NCBI GenBank assembly: GCA_036250225.1
Contig: JAPZLL010000029.1
Coordinates: forward strand, 310,001 to 374,000
Length of the DNA stretch: 64,000 nt
DNA from: Cercophora sp. LCS_1
Taxonomy: Eukaryota > Ascomycota > Sordariomycetes > Sordariales > Lasiosphaeriaceae
Reading direction: 5' to 3'
The position numbers and the translations under genes are program-made. Shown one piece after another: positions 30,092-40,600 of this stretch (the stretch's first letter is position 1; each line of letters begins with the position of its first letter). The notes beneath the pieces were generated by a model. It was not told where the DNA came from and searched no databases. It saw only the letters and a list, made by a program, of their open reading frames with translations.

Positions 30092-32281
30092 ATGGCGTGC
30101 TTGGTTTGTTCCCGGGTTGCTGATTGCCTGCGTCTGTTTGACGGTGGAAGGAGCGCTCGTCTTGGGGCAGGCCAAGGCCCTGTCGATTTTCTTCTTGGGA
30201 CCATCGCCGAGATCGACTGCCGTGGGGCACAGTGCGGAAGCTGCCGGTCCACCGTGGCAGTCATTGTTCCTGCCACCAACAGAAGGAACCTGTCCCCTTC
30301 TTCTTCTTCTTCAGTTACCGCTCACTTTTCGACCTCGTCGTTACGTTTCTTTCTTCTCGTCGGCGACCTCGATGGCGTATCAAACACCGACTTCCCTGCG
30401 AGGCGCGCCAACATCCACAAGCTGTCGCACTTTCCCTTCTACTCGACTGAGCGCATCAACCCAACAGATCCTCGCGGCCGGCAGTGCGATGCTGCGACAG
30501 TCAGTCTCGATGTCATCAAAAAATGGATCAGGTGCTGTGATTCGGCCCATGAGCACAGCTGCGTCCGGAAATACGACATGTATCTTCTCCCCACCGCAAC
30601 CTTGAGCTTTATCGATGTTGAGAACCTGTGCGTCGTTACTCCTGAGAGCGAGGTACGCTACGTTGCTCTGAGCTACGTCTGGGGTACAGTGCCTGTTCTC
30701 CGGGCCATCAAGTCCAACATCGACTTCCTCTGCCAGCCCGGATCGCTCAACACCGGTCTTCCGCGGACTATCCGCGATGCCATCACGTTGTGCTCCCGTC
30801 TTGGCATCAAGTACCTTTGGGTTGACAGCCTCTGCATCATCCAAGACGACTTTGAGTCGCAGCAGGAGCAGCTACGCGCCATGGGATCGGTCTATGGCAA
30901 AGCTTACTTCACCATCGCAGCTCTCCACTCCGAACATGCAAATGCAGGCATCTATCGTGTTGGCCCAACGGACGCCCCTTGCACACCCCAGCCCACGATA
31001 AGGCTCCCGGATACGGCGCCTCTCGTTCTCGCAAACTCGCCGGCAGCTCTCAACCTCCCGGCTCTCAGCGCCTCCGGCATCAAATGGAACACCCGCGGCT
31101 GGACCCTTCAAGAACACGTCTTCTCCCGCCGGATCCTTGCCCTCGGCCAAGTCGCAACATGGGTTTGCTTCGGCGGCCAATGGACTGAAGACGTTGAATA
31201 TCCCTCCGAGCTTGACGGCCGTTCTTCCAACCAAGAAGCCCCAAACACACACAAACTCGCCCCCACCGTGTGGCCCAGCATTAGCGCTTACTCTGATCTT
31301 GCTCTCGAATATGCCACGCGTGACCTCACGTCCTCCTCCGACACGGTCAACGCCTTTGCGGGGATCATCACGCCCATGAGTGCTTGGTTTCCGGGAGGTT
31401 TGCTCTACGGGACAGCCGAGTTCACCTTTGACATTGGGATGCTTTGGAACCCGCGACGCTCAGGCGCACAGTTGAGGTCATCCGAGTTTCCCAGCTGGTC
31501 GTGGATTTCGTGGAAGGGGAGTCTGGTGTTTAACCTGTGGGGCGAGGCAGAGGATTACATCTATCCCAAGGGACCGCTTGTTGTCAAACCGCTCGTGAAG
31601 TGGGAGAAGCAAAGGGTTTCGAGTGGTATCTGGGTGGGCGTGGACAACAGCTATCATGCCGTGAGGAGTCATTTCAGCACAGAGAAGAACCCCCCGGCGC
31701 TGATTCCTGACAAGTGGACAAGGCATGTTGGCGGGAGTGGAGAAGTGTGGTTCCAAACTCTCAAGTTTGAACATGTTGTTCCGCCGCCGAGGTTTGCTTA
31801 TCCGATTCCGCCGGAGGTGAAGCTGCGGGATGTTGATTTTGAGGCATATCATCCGTACTTGCGGTTTCGGGGATTGAAGGCAAGGGTTGGGTTTGGCATC
31901 AGTTCGGCGGTAGCATCGCGACTGGAGGGCGGAGGCGTCACGGAAGAAGTTGATATCACCACCCTAGCGGGGGACTGGGCCGGTAGGATCACGCTCAACC
32001 TTCAAACTGGAGATAAACTGCCTGTTGGGACAGAGAGCGTCGAAGTCATTGCCATTTCGGAGGCGTCATTGCACCTCCGTCAAGCACCGCACGCGCCGTT
32101 TGTGTTCCGGGAAGTTCAGCAACGGAAAGAACCGGCAGGTGCTGATGTTTATGACATTGTGAACGTTCTGTGGGTTGGTTGGCGGGAGGATGGAATGGCG
32201 TACAGAAAAGCCTTGGGCAGGGTGTGGAAAAAGGCATGGGAGGGAATGGTGAAGAATGAAGTCGAGCTTCTGCTTGCTTAG
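30092..32281 (+). CDS. HET-domain protein (heterokaryon incompatibility type)
   Basis: The chosen ATG at 30092 has an excellent context (aacaaaATGGC) and gives 729 residues; the frame is open further upstream. The N-terminus is cysteine-containing (MACLVCSRVADC, then IDCRGAQCGSC). The HET domain spans about 185-345: RYVALSYVWGTVPVL, LPRTIRDAITLCSRLGIKYL, WVDSLCIIQDD, then WNTRGWTLQEHVFSRRILAL. HET domains trigger programmed cell death when incompatible strains fuse. The C-terminal half (FPSWSWISWKGSL onward) is the variable region usual for this family. The frame is intact, in contrast to the HET relics 6-10 kb downstream. No introns are needed, although one might occur near the low-complexity Ser run around residue 70. 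Confidence 0.85.
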   Translation: MACLVCSRVADCLRLFDGGRSARLGAGQGPVDFLLGTIAEIDCRGAQCGSCRSTVAVIVPATNRRNLSPSSSSSVTAHFSTSSLRFFLLVGDLDGVSNTDFPARRANIHKLSHFPFYSTERINPTDPRGRQCDAATVSLDVIKKWIRCCDSAHEHSCVRKYDMYLLPTATLSFIDVENLCVVTPESEVRYVALSYVWGTVPVLRAIKSNIDFLCQPGSLNTGLPRTIRDAITLCSRLGIKYLWVDSLCIIQDDFESQQEQLRAMGSVYGKAYFTIAALHSEHANAGIYRVGPTDAPCTPQPTIRLPDTAPLVLANSPAALNLPALSASGIKWNTRGWTLQEHVFSRRILALGQVATWVCFGGQWTEDVEYPSELDGRSSNQEAPNTHKLAPTVWPSISAYSDLALEYATRDLTSSSDTVNAFAGIITPMSAWFPGGLLYGTAEFTFDIGMLWNPRRSGAQLRSSEFPSWSWISWKGSLVFNLWGEAEDYIYPKGPLVVKPLVKWEKQRVSSGIWVGVDNSYHAVRSHFSTEKNPPALIPDKWTRHVGGSGEVWFQTLKFEHVVPPPRFAYPIPPEVKLRDVDFEAYHPYLRFRGLKARVGFGISSAVASRLEGGGVTEEVDITTLAGDWAGRITLNLQTGDKLPVGTESVEVIAISEASLHLRQAPHAPFVFREVQQRKEPAGADVYDIVNVLWVGWREDGMAYRKALGRVWKKAWEGMVKNEVELLLA

Positions 32282-32518
32282 TCCCCGACAGGCATGCTCG
32301 GGAAGGAGCCTGTATTTTTTTTTTAAGCCAACTTTCGCACCAGGACAACTAGTGTTGTCAGCCCTGAGACCATTTTGTGACATTGGAATCATCGGATACA
32401 CGCAAATCAACGTGGACACCTTGACCAAAGTGCCTCAGGTTTGTTTGAGATCTTTCCGCAGCACAACGCCGAGAACACCGCACTCCGGTCCGAACGTGAT
32501 CAATGCTGTTCATCAGTG

Positions 32519-33328
32519 TCAGCAAAACACCCAACACAATCCAGAGCGGTCCGTCTCACCTCGAAGCTTCTCATCGCCATTCTGACGTGTGTTGACCAAC
32601 CCCTCAAGCCTTTTGACGAGTTCATTCTGATCCCAATCCTCAATGACCTCACAAAAATAAACGGTCTTATCAGGCCCAGCGATCATCGCATCAAACTCGG
32701 TTTTTGTCGGCGAAGTCCTCGCCACAAGCCTGACCTGGCCAACAGGCACCTTCTCAACCCCCCCAAGCGCCAGCTCCTCGACCTTCTTCCACGACACCGG
32801 CCTCGGAGGCTTCGGTCCGCCCGAGTAATGGCCCTGCACAACCTGCATCACCCCATTTCTCGTGACAAGCTGCAACTTGACCGTCTCAGGGAAGAGGTAC
32901 CCCTCGACTGTCTCGGGCAGCTCATCGCCCGTTGGAGTTGGATCATGAAACCCGGGTTGTTTGTCCACAAGTTCGATGAATGCTGGGGTGGCAATCGCCT
33001 TGATCTTCCCCGCTATCTCATTCAGAAAAGCTTCATGGCGTGCAGTGGGATGGTGCGCGTCCCGGTTGTGGAAGCACACGTCTTCAGTTGTGCGAGCCCA
33101 GCCTGTTTCGAGGCCTTCGCGGTCGCAGTCTGGAGGCGGGTTATCTGTGACGAGGATCTCGAAGCGCTTAGTGGCGTAGAGGTAGGTTGCTGTGAAGGCG
33201 GCGTGGTGCCATTGGCCTGGGATGCGCTCTTGGTTGACCTTTTTGGGCGGCAGCGTTACGATGTGGCGGGATGCGGTTTGATGGTTACCTTTGGTTGCTT
33301 CATCTCGTTGCTCGAGTACTGGGTCCAT
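32519..33328 (-). CDS. Conserved-looking protein of unknown function
   Basis: The ATG at 33328 gives 269 residues (MDPVLEQRDEATKGNHQTAS); an upstream in-frame ATG at 33445 would add a Cys/Pro-rich leader with less natural composition. Ordered segments include HIVTLPPKKVNQERIPGQWH, YLYATKRFEILVTDNPPPDC, WKKVEELALGG and KTEFDAMIAGPDKTVYFCEV. The style recalls N-terminal parts of fungal kinase-like or phosphotransferase-like proteins, but no kinase motif is present, so I assign no function. The frame ends in WVFC with no sign of a further exon. It is convergent with the HET gene, 237 bp away. A long opposite-strand frame (32441-33553) is a shadow. Confidence 0.5.
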   Translation of the reverse strand: MDPVLEQRDEATKGNHQTASRHIVTLPPKKVNQERIPGQWHHAAFTATYLYATKRFEILVTDNPPPDCDREGLETGWARTTEDVCFHNRDAHHPTARHEAFLNEIAGKIKAIATPAFIELVDKQPGFHDPTPTGDELPETVEGYLFPETVKLQLVTRNGVMQVVQGHYSGGPKPPRPVSWKKVEELALGGVEKVPVGQVRLVARTSPTKTEFDAMIAGPDKTVYFCEVIEDWDQNELVKRLEGLVNTRQNGDEKLRGETDRSGLCWVFC

Positions 33329-34417
33329 AATGGGTTCGTGGGGTGGTGGATTGAGCTGTGCGAGGAGTGGTTGAGGTGGACTTCCCCGCAATCCCCAGGC
33401 CACGCAGACTGCACTGCAGCGAGGGCATTGGCGGGAGTGAGACATCCATTGTCATGCAGGTACAACCACGGAATCTGGGCGGATCTCGTCACAGTGCCTA
33501 TTTTGGCACACTCATCACTGCCCGCAATTTCTGTCTCAACGAGGGGTTGGTGAGGTGCTGGCAGCTTGGCCACTGTACCATCTCGCCCCGAGCCCGAGGT
33601 CTTGGAAGCGGTGCCTGCGGATCAAAACAGATTCGAAAATCTCCTTGCGGCCCCTGTGATGAGATGGAAGGCGCGCCGACAGACTTTTGCCAATTTTGGG
33701 TGCCCTGTGTTTAGTGGGCAAAAATAGGAAGGGCGGGCGCACTTGACCCCACTCTGCCGATGCTGCCGATGGCCAGCCAGATAGGGTGTCGGGGACGAGG
33801 TTCACGCGCTTCGTTGGGAAAACTGCAAGCCTCATGCCGACGGTAAGACCCCTTCCAACATATTCTTTTTATCTTTGCCTTTTGGGGCGATGAAAAGGAG
33901 CAGTGCATTAAATTGGGCGCTGCAGTGGAATTTCAAGTATGGTTTATGCCTTTTGTGGTCGCTCGGAACGTGGGGGAAAATTGGAAGAGGGGAGGGACGA
34001 GCGGGCGGGACGTCCCCCACTTCTCGACGCGTCCTTGCCCATCTCGGATCGCGGCGACCGGGAGCGCTTCCAATGCCCCGAACCAGAGTGTTGTCGTCGT
34101 CGATGCTTGGTATCCTGACGCCATCATGCCAGCATGGTCACATTCCGGGTCCAAGCGGTGACTGCTAACCGCGAAGAGACGGACTTGTCGCTGCAGGCGA
34201 GTCTGCTGGGTCGGCCATCATCTCCCGTGTCAATATTCTCCTCACGCTTCGCTTATTGCCATGCCGGGAGCCAGGGAACCGCGGAGACGACTCCATGACG
34301 CGACATGGTGTTCGTTGTCTTAAATTGCCCGACCCGCCGTGGAGCTTCGTGTTGAGCTCAGTCAGCGTCCCACGATCCCATCTCTCCGCCGTTCTTTTGC
34401 CCCGCCCCGCCGCACAG
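33329..34417. other. About 1.1-kb divergent intergenic region
   Basis: Lies between the starts of the unknown protein (minus) and the GMC oxidoreductase (plus) and should contain both promoters. Overlapping short frames on both strands show no family features. Confidence 0.45.
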
Positions 34418-36232
34418 ATGCTGTTCTCCCGTCGGCTGCTTGCCTTGGTGGCAGTCCTTGCCCACCCCGCCCGGGTTATTGCCGGCTCCTACCCAGCCCC
34501 GGGCGACGCAACATACGAGTATGTCGTGGTCGGGGGCGGCACAGCTGGCTTGACCATTGCGGCCCGACTCGCGGCGTCTGGGGCTTCGGTGGCCGTGATC
34601 GAGGCCGGCGGGTTCCCCACCGAGATGGGCAACCTGACCGTTGTGCCTGGCTTCGCCTTCTCGAACCCGGTGCTTGCTCCGATCGAGTTCTTCCCTCCGA
34701 TTCCGTTGCTCGACTGGGAACTCCTGTCGCAGCCGCAGACGGGCGCCAACAACCGCAAGGTGCACTATGCCGCCGGCAAGACACTTGGCGGCACGTCGGC
34801 CGTCAATACCATGGCCTACCACCGCGCCACCCGGTGTACCCACGACCGATGGGCCGATGTCGTGGGACACTCGAGCTACTTGTGGGACAACATGCTCCAG
34901 TTCTTCAAGAAGTCGTCTCGCCTCACGCCGCCCAACTGGATCAAGCGCGCCACGCTCAATGCCACCTTCACCTATGATCCAACCGCGTTTTGCATCCTCG
35001 GGTCCCAATGCGGGCCGCTCCAGGTTTCCTACTCGAACTGGGTTGACCCGACCAATACATGGTTCGCCGTCGCGCTCGGTGCCATCGGCATGACATCGAA
35101 TCTGCTTGGGTTCAACAGCGGCTTCCTCTCGGGTGGAGCTTACACCACCGAGACCATCGCTCCCGATGCCACTCGATCGTCCTCGCAGACAAGCTACCTG
35201 GACTGGGCCATGCAAGAGACCCAACTAAAGGTGTACAACCGGACGCTGGCATCACGGATCTTGTTCACCGGAAACAAGGCGACAGGTGTGTCCGTGTCCA
35301 CCAACGGCGCCGCCTACACCCTGTCCGCCAGCAAGGAGGTTGTTCTCTCGGCTGGCGTTTTTCACTCGCCGCAACTCTTGATGCTGTCTGGAATCGGGCC
35401 TCAAGCTGCCCTTGAGGCGCTCAGCATTCCCGTCATCTCCAACCTCCCCGGCGTGGGCCAAAACCTCCAAGACCCCATCTTCTTCTCCGTCCAGAGCGGC
35501 GTCAAAACGCCCTCTCTGGCTAGCGAACTCGCCGATCCCAACCGGCAAGCTGCCATCCTGCAGCAGTACAACAACAACGACGCCGGTCCGTTCAGCTCAG
35601 CCGGCGGATACATTGCCTTTGAGAAGCTCCCCGCTTCAGCTCGCCAAGGCTTTTCCTCCCGCACTTCGTCACTCTTGGCCAGTCTCCCGGAAGACGTACC
35701 CGAGATCGAGTACTTGGCAGGCAGTTTCCCCGGCACAGGAAACGGCGTCACCACCGTCGGTGACTTGAGCGCCGCCATCCTCAACCCCTTTTCCCGCGGC
35801 TCCGTGACCATCTCCAGTAACAACATCGCTGACCCGCCCGTCATCGACATGGGCTGGCTGACAGATCCCGCTGACGCCGAGGTTGCGGTCGCTGCTTTCA
35901 AGCGTCTTCGTCAAGCATGGAGCACGCCGCTGTTGAACCCCGTCAAGGTCGGTCCCGAGGTGGCGCCCGGCGCGGCTGTGCAGTCGGATGCGGACATTCT
36001 GGCCTATATCCGCGCCAATGCTATCCAGATCTGGCATGCCTCGGCCACTAATGCCATGGGGAAGAACGCCACGGCTGGCGCGGTTGTTGACTGGAGGGCC
36101 AAGGTGTTTGGGGTTGATGGACTGAGGGTGGTCGATGCGTCCGTTTTGCCGTTTGCGTTGCCTGGCCATCCGCAGGCTACGATCTATGCATTGGCGGAGA
36201 AGATTGCTGCTTCGATATTGGCCGGGAACTGA
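34418..36232 (+). CDS. Secreted GMC-family FAD oxidoreductase
   Basis: The ATG at 34418 begins a signal peptide (MLFSRRLLALVAVLAHPARV) and gives 604 residues without introns; the frame is open upstream but that stretch is not protein-like. The FAD-binding fold opens with YVVVGGGTAGLTIAARLAAS and VAVIEAGG. GKTLGGTSAVNTMAYHR is the GMC signature 1 and LSAGVFHSPQLLMLSGIGP the signature 2. C-terminally, IWHASATNAMGKNA carries the first catalytic histidine and LPGHPQATIYALAEKIA the second catalytic position. Relatives oxidise alcohols, sugars or polyketide intermediates; the substrate cannot be read from sequence. Secretion argues for lignocellulose-related or surface redox chemistry, or secondary metabolism. 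Confidence 0.9.
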   Translation: MLFSRRLLALVAVLAHPARVIAGSYPAPGDATYEYVVVGGGTAGLTIAARLAASGASVAVIEAGGFPTEMGNLTVVPGFAFSNPVLAPIEFFPPIPLLDWELLSQPQTGANNRKVHYAAGKTLGGTSAVNTMAYHRATRCTHDRWADVVGHSSYLWDNMLQFFKKSSRLTPPNWIKRATLNATFTYDPTAFCILGSQCGPLQVSYSNWVDPTNTWFAVALGAIGMTSNLLGFNSGFLSGGAYTTETIAPDATRSSSQTSYLDWAMQETQLKVYNRTLASRILFTGNKATGVSVSTNGAAYTLSASKEVVLSAGVFHSPQLLMLSGIGPQAALEALSIPVISNLPGVGQNLQDPIFFSVQSGVKTPSLASELADPNRQAAILQQYNNNDAGPFSSAGGYIAFEKLPASARQGFSSRTSSLLASLPEDVPEIEYLAGSFPGTGNGVTTVGDLSAAILNPFSRGSVTISSNNIADPPVIDMGWLTDPADAEVAVAAFKRLRQAWSTPLLNPVKVGPEVAPGAAVQSDADILAYIRANAIQIWHASATNAMGKNATAGAVVDWRAKVFGVDGLRVVDASVLPFALPGHPQATIYALAEKIAASILAGN

Positions 36233-36577
36233 GTAATGGACCAATAGATCATACGTCCTGTCCTATTTTACGAATAAAATTTGGGGTGTGAGCCCTTTCC
36301 GCCATCGTTTTGCTTCTTGTTGTTAGTCGACTTGCTGCACGAATCTTCCCTGTGGTCGTTTCAATTGGCCGCCCTAACTACTAGCTCCTTCCTCATTGCA
36401 ACCTGGAAGGCCATTGGGTGCGTTGCTGCCTGAGCTGAACCCCACAGGTGATTTCTCGGCCAAACTCAACGTGATCCTTCCACAGTCCAACCACTGGCAA
36501 GACTGATTTCCAAGTGCTCACACATTACGCCGAATCTCGGGTGCCCTCAGCTCAAAAGGGCTAAAAGTGTACGTGCA
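36233..36577. other. Intergenic region before the NLR relic
   Basis: 345 bp containing the 3' end of the GMC transcript and the former promoter of the NLR relic. Nothing else is supported. Confidence 0.5.
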
Positions 36578-37670
36578 ATGGATCCGCTCAGCATCCTTTC
36601 AGTGGCGGCGGCAACCGCTCAGTTCGCGGACTTTGGCATTCGGCTGCTCACCAAGACGGCAGACGTCTACTAGCACAGAAATGCGGCCGGACCGAGAGTG
36701 AAAGAACTCGAGGCTATATCGCACGATCTTGACACCTTGGCTTACCGGGCCTTTGTGGAGCTGCAAACATCATCACCGGCGCTCGCAGAACAGCTCACCT
36801 CTGGGGTTTCGGAAAAGGCATCGGGTGTATTTCTCTGGGTCTCGGTGGTCACCGACGCCATCTTCAATGGCCTCATGGACGGGGATAGCTTGGAAGACCT
36901 CAACGCAATGCTCGAAGAACTGCCCGCAGACTTGGAGGACTTATACGACGGTCTGTGGCGTGGCATAAAGGGCAAATACAAGCAGGACGCCGCCAAGCTC
37001 TTCACTATCTTCAATGCTTTCACACGGTCGCCGCGGTCGAAGCTGAACGGCCTACCATTTCACTTGGCGACTGGCGGCATCCCCTCGAGCATCCTGTGGC
37101 ATGCTGATGGAGGCAGCTCGACTGGCGCTGACTATATCACTTAAACAGTCACTCGTCGGCTCGCGAGCCGCACGCGTGGCTTGTTGGAGATTTCGCCGCG
37201 AGGCCAAGTCGACTGCTTGCACCGAACAGTAAACGACTGGCTCAAAGCGGAATCATTGAACTTGCAGGAAGCCACACCCCAGGACTTTGACGCTGGCCTT
37301 GCCATTCTCCATGGCATGACGGTGGACTTTGCACAGGCGGCCAAATACGTCATGTTAAGGTCCTCTGGTTTGTGGGCTTTTCACTTGCTTGCCCTCCACT
37401 TCGCGTCCACGGTGGCAGAAAACGATCAAAACATCCAAAACTTGTCCAAACACTAGACGAGCTATCCCCGTCGCTGGACAAGGCCCGGAGTTCTAGGAAG
37501 TTCAGTGATGCTCAAAAGTGGGGTTTGTTTTATTCTCGGGCCACACTCAATGGCCATGTCGGTGTTGCGGTCGAGTTTGGCATTATTCCGTACATTCGCG
37601 CCAAAGCGAGATCAAATCCCAACTGCATTCTTCCCGTTGTGGGAAGGACTTCGGGGCCAACAAAGCACAC
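36578..37670 (+). pseudogene. NACHT/NLR-type protein relic
   Basis: The ATG at 36578 opens a typical N-terminus of fungal STAND/NLR proteins (MDPLSILSVAAATAQFADFG). It is interrupted by an in-frame TAG at 36671-36673 and continues in the same frame (GPRVKELEAISHDLDTLA). The sequence then jumps to the region after the nucleotide-binding core (VSEKASGVFLWVSVVTDAIF, LEELPADLEDLYDGLWRGIK). The P-loop and Walker B part, several hundred residues in intact relatives, is deleted near 36760. A second in-frame stop, TAA at 37142-37144, precedes VTRRLASRTRGLLEIS and DCLHRTVNDWL. A frame change near 37440-37480 leads to ATLNGHVGVAVEFGIIPYIR. Both stops fit CAG/CAA to TAG/TAA change. It is non-functional. 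Confidence 0.8.
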
Positions 37671-37681
37671 CAACATATGGC

Positions 37682-39677
37682 ATGCCAGAGGAACTAGCCC
37701 AAACTGTCCGGATAGAACTGGGCGAACAGCAAGACGTTGACGACTTGAAAACCCTCGATGGGAATCTATGCCAACAATGCGAGCAGGTTGACTTGGACGA
37801 TGTCTTTAGTCACCGGCCTGCGCCAATGGGCCGATGCGTTATCTCGAATCTGGGGATAGTCGACGAGACGTGGGAAAAGAGACCTTGTCCCATCTGTCGG
37901 CTCATGGCGGCTATACGTCCTCGTCGTATCATCAGGGTCACAGCTAGCGAGATCTCCGATGACCATACACACCAGCTACAAGCCTTTTCAAGCACAGATA
38001 TCTGGCTGTGCCAGGGCAACCTTGGCCGGCACCAAAGGCTCCCAAGACAGTGGATCGACACTGTATTTCTTGCCGTTACGCCGACCGATTCCTCGCAATA
38101 CACGCAGGAGAAGCGCAACCGCTTTCAGAGCGCCCGCAGCTGGTCCAGAGACGACCAGTTCAGGGATGCTGTTCTACGCTCTGGTTTTGTCGCCCGGTGG
38201 GCTCAAACTGCCGCTACAGGACCCGCTCTCTCTGCGTTAGAAATGTATCTAGCGACAAGATCGACTTTGGCGTCATTCGTGATTGGATCGGCGTTTGCGT
38301 AAACAGCCAACCACGGAGGTGCAAATCCCGTGCGATCAAGCAGGCACCTAGTCTCCGGCTGATCGAGTGTGCTACTGGGATAATCGTTGAGACAACCCAA
38401 GCGGTCCCTTTCGTAGCATTAAGCTATGTGTGGGGCTCTGTTCCAGGGGTCGCTGATGATTCGGCAACTGATTCGAAGAACCACCAGGTGGTCGGCGACG
38501 TTGAAGTCGAGCCCGTCGTCAAGGATGCGATGACCGTGGCCCGTGAACTTGGATACAACTATCTTTGGGTCGATCGATACTGCATTGAGAAACTCGACAA
38601 TGCAGTCCGCCAGGGTCAGTTGGATAACATGGACGCTGTCTACGGGAGCGCCGATGTGACCATCGTGGCGGCTGCAGGAACCGACTCCTCCTTTAGCCTC
38701 CCCGGCATCCGTCCGCGACAGCCCCGGAAACAGCCCGCGCGCGCGCGCGTAAAGGGCCATACTCTGGTGTCGATACCACCCGACCCAGCAACCATTCTCA
38801 AGCCTTCTACATGGGCTACCAGAGAGGCTGGACTTACCAAGAAGGTTTGCTGTCTCGCCGTCGCCTGATCTTCACCGAACATGAAGTCTCGTTCGAGTGC
38901 GATGGGGCGCTGTTCAGGGAGACCGTCGGGTTGCCTCTTCGCATTCACTGAATGTCGTCCAAGTTTCTGGATCGGCTGCAGTCCGAGTCTTGGAGCTTTC
39001 CGGTAGGAACTCGGGGGTCTGACGTGTACAAGATCATTTCAGACTATACGTTGCGGCACCTGACGTACCAGTCGGACATTTTGAATGCCATTCTCGGAAT
39101 CCTAAATGCTTTCCTGGACGGGAAGGGCTCCCCGAGTCCTCTCTGCGGTGTTCCCGTTCTTCCCCGGCCTGGTTCTAGCACCGGGGGATTTGATTTCTCC
39201 ATTGAGGGTTTCATCGACGGGCTTCAATGGAATCTGACGAGGCCGGGCCGACGGCGCCCGGGGTTCCCTAGTTGGTCTTGGACCGGGTGGTACGGCGTCG
39301 TGGCATCCCGCGGGGAACAAGATTTCTTGGTGGACTTCTCGGTGGGATTCAAGGTGGAAGTTTCAGTTCGTCTTGGTGGCCGGCAGGGAAAGACTGTATT
39401 ATTGGGTGAGCACCAAAAGTTTGAAGTGGGGGGGAAGCCTTGCTTCCGCCAATATCACATCTTGGAGGTAACGGCGCCCGTCGCCACCGTCGAGCTGGCG
39501 GACCAAGCCGACGGTTCTTTGCAGGCTACTATGTCTTTAGGTGATGACTTTTTCGTCGGCAAGTTTTCCGTGACGCGGGACCCTTGGCCTGGAGCCGAGA
39601 ATGATCAGTTCTCGCGCAGGCTCCGCGAGGAGCCGTGGGTTTGTCTGTCTCTCGGTAGAAGCGCGGGGACCGGGTAG
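37682..39677 (+). pseudogene. HET-domain protein, frameshifted
   Basis: Starts at an ATG at 37682 with a Cys-rich N-terminal part (LCQQCEQVDLDDVFS, CPICRLMAAI). The HET core lies at 38250-38700 (DFGVIRDWIGVC, PFVALSYVWGSVPG, YNYLWVDRYCIE). The C-terminal part follows in another frame (GWTYQEGLLSRRRLIFTEHE, then PGFPSWSWTGWYG) to a stop at 39677. Three lesions are visible: a one-base shift around 38215-38245, a duplicated GA dinucleotide in the AGAGAG at 38821-38826, and an in-frame TGA at 38949-38951. The Asp position in the WVDSLCI motif reads WVDRYCI. Family role: incompatibility cell death; this copy cannot make the full protein. Confidence 0.8.
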
Positions 39678-39909
39678 ATGCTTCGATATTACTTTCTTGT
39701 GGTCGAGTACGTACCTTCTTGTGACTGCTGGGAGCGAGTGGGCCTGGTGACTCTGGAAAAGGTTGCGCCCCGTGAAGAGTTATTCCAGCGGAAAACCATC
39801 AGGCTGGGATAAGTTCGATACGAGATTCGCGAATGGAAATTTTAGCTGTTGTTGTTCGAAGAATTCTCACTTGTTTATGCGTTGATCTCCTTAGTCAAAG
39901 TCCCGGAGC

Positions 39910-40600
39910 TTGAGCAGGAATGCCTCAAGTTGGCCGATGGTAAGGCGCCTGTTTCTTCCCGAGAAGGACGTGGCTGAACACGTCACCCTGAGTCACTCGT
40001 CTCGCCACACCACACTTACCCAATTGGCGCTCCCCTCGCTGATGCAGAGTTCCTCAAGCGGAGGTCTTCCCAAGACATACCAGGACGCTTTCAGTGTCGC
40101 CTTGTCTCTGGGATACCAGTACATCTGGGTCAGTTTATCACACGCATAAAGCCTAGAATAGCCGTCCAACGATTTTGAAAAGTGCCGTTATTTACTCCGT
40201 TCAGCCAAGGAATCTAATCTATTGGACCTTCTAGATGAGCCCTTGAACCACCGCGGCCGGGTTGTGCAAGAGAGGCTCCTTGCGGTACGGCAACTTTGTT
40301 TCGCCAAATACCAGGTGTACTGGTAATGCGCCCACACGACCGCCTCAGAACAATTCCCTGAAGGGTTACCCAAGTATTACATCGGCTCTGGTCTCACCAA
40401 AAAATCGATCAAGCCAACGCTTGACTTTGGGGATGCAAAGGAAAGCCGAAAGTGGTGGGACTACATACGTTCCGGTTAGCGAAAGGCAACCGCGAGTTCT
40501 GGATAGCTTTATCTGATGCGCTGGCCCAGTTGCATCAAAAGACACTGGGCACGTGTCGAGGGAGGGCCTCAATGCCCGACAGATTCAAAACCTTCATCGC
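39910..40600 (+). pseudogene. Second HET-domain fragment
   Basis: An open frame at 39910-40149 contains the HET sequence LPKTYQDAFSVALSLGYQYI, preceded by a VTLSHSS remnant. It breaks off where the next motif should follow. About 120 bp downstream, in other frames, come NHRGRVVQERLLAVRQLCFA and KYQVYW followed directly by a stop, then weak HET-like traces to about 40600. Order and spacing match the HET family with internal deletions and stops. It is a separate relic from the preceding HET pseudogene. Confidence 0.6.

Noticed and set aside
32441..33553. 370-residue plus-strand open frame
   Set aside because: Antisense shadow of the unknown minus-strand gene; composition is Pro/Arg/Leu-rich without motifs, while the minus frame looks natural.
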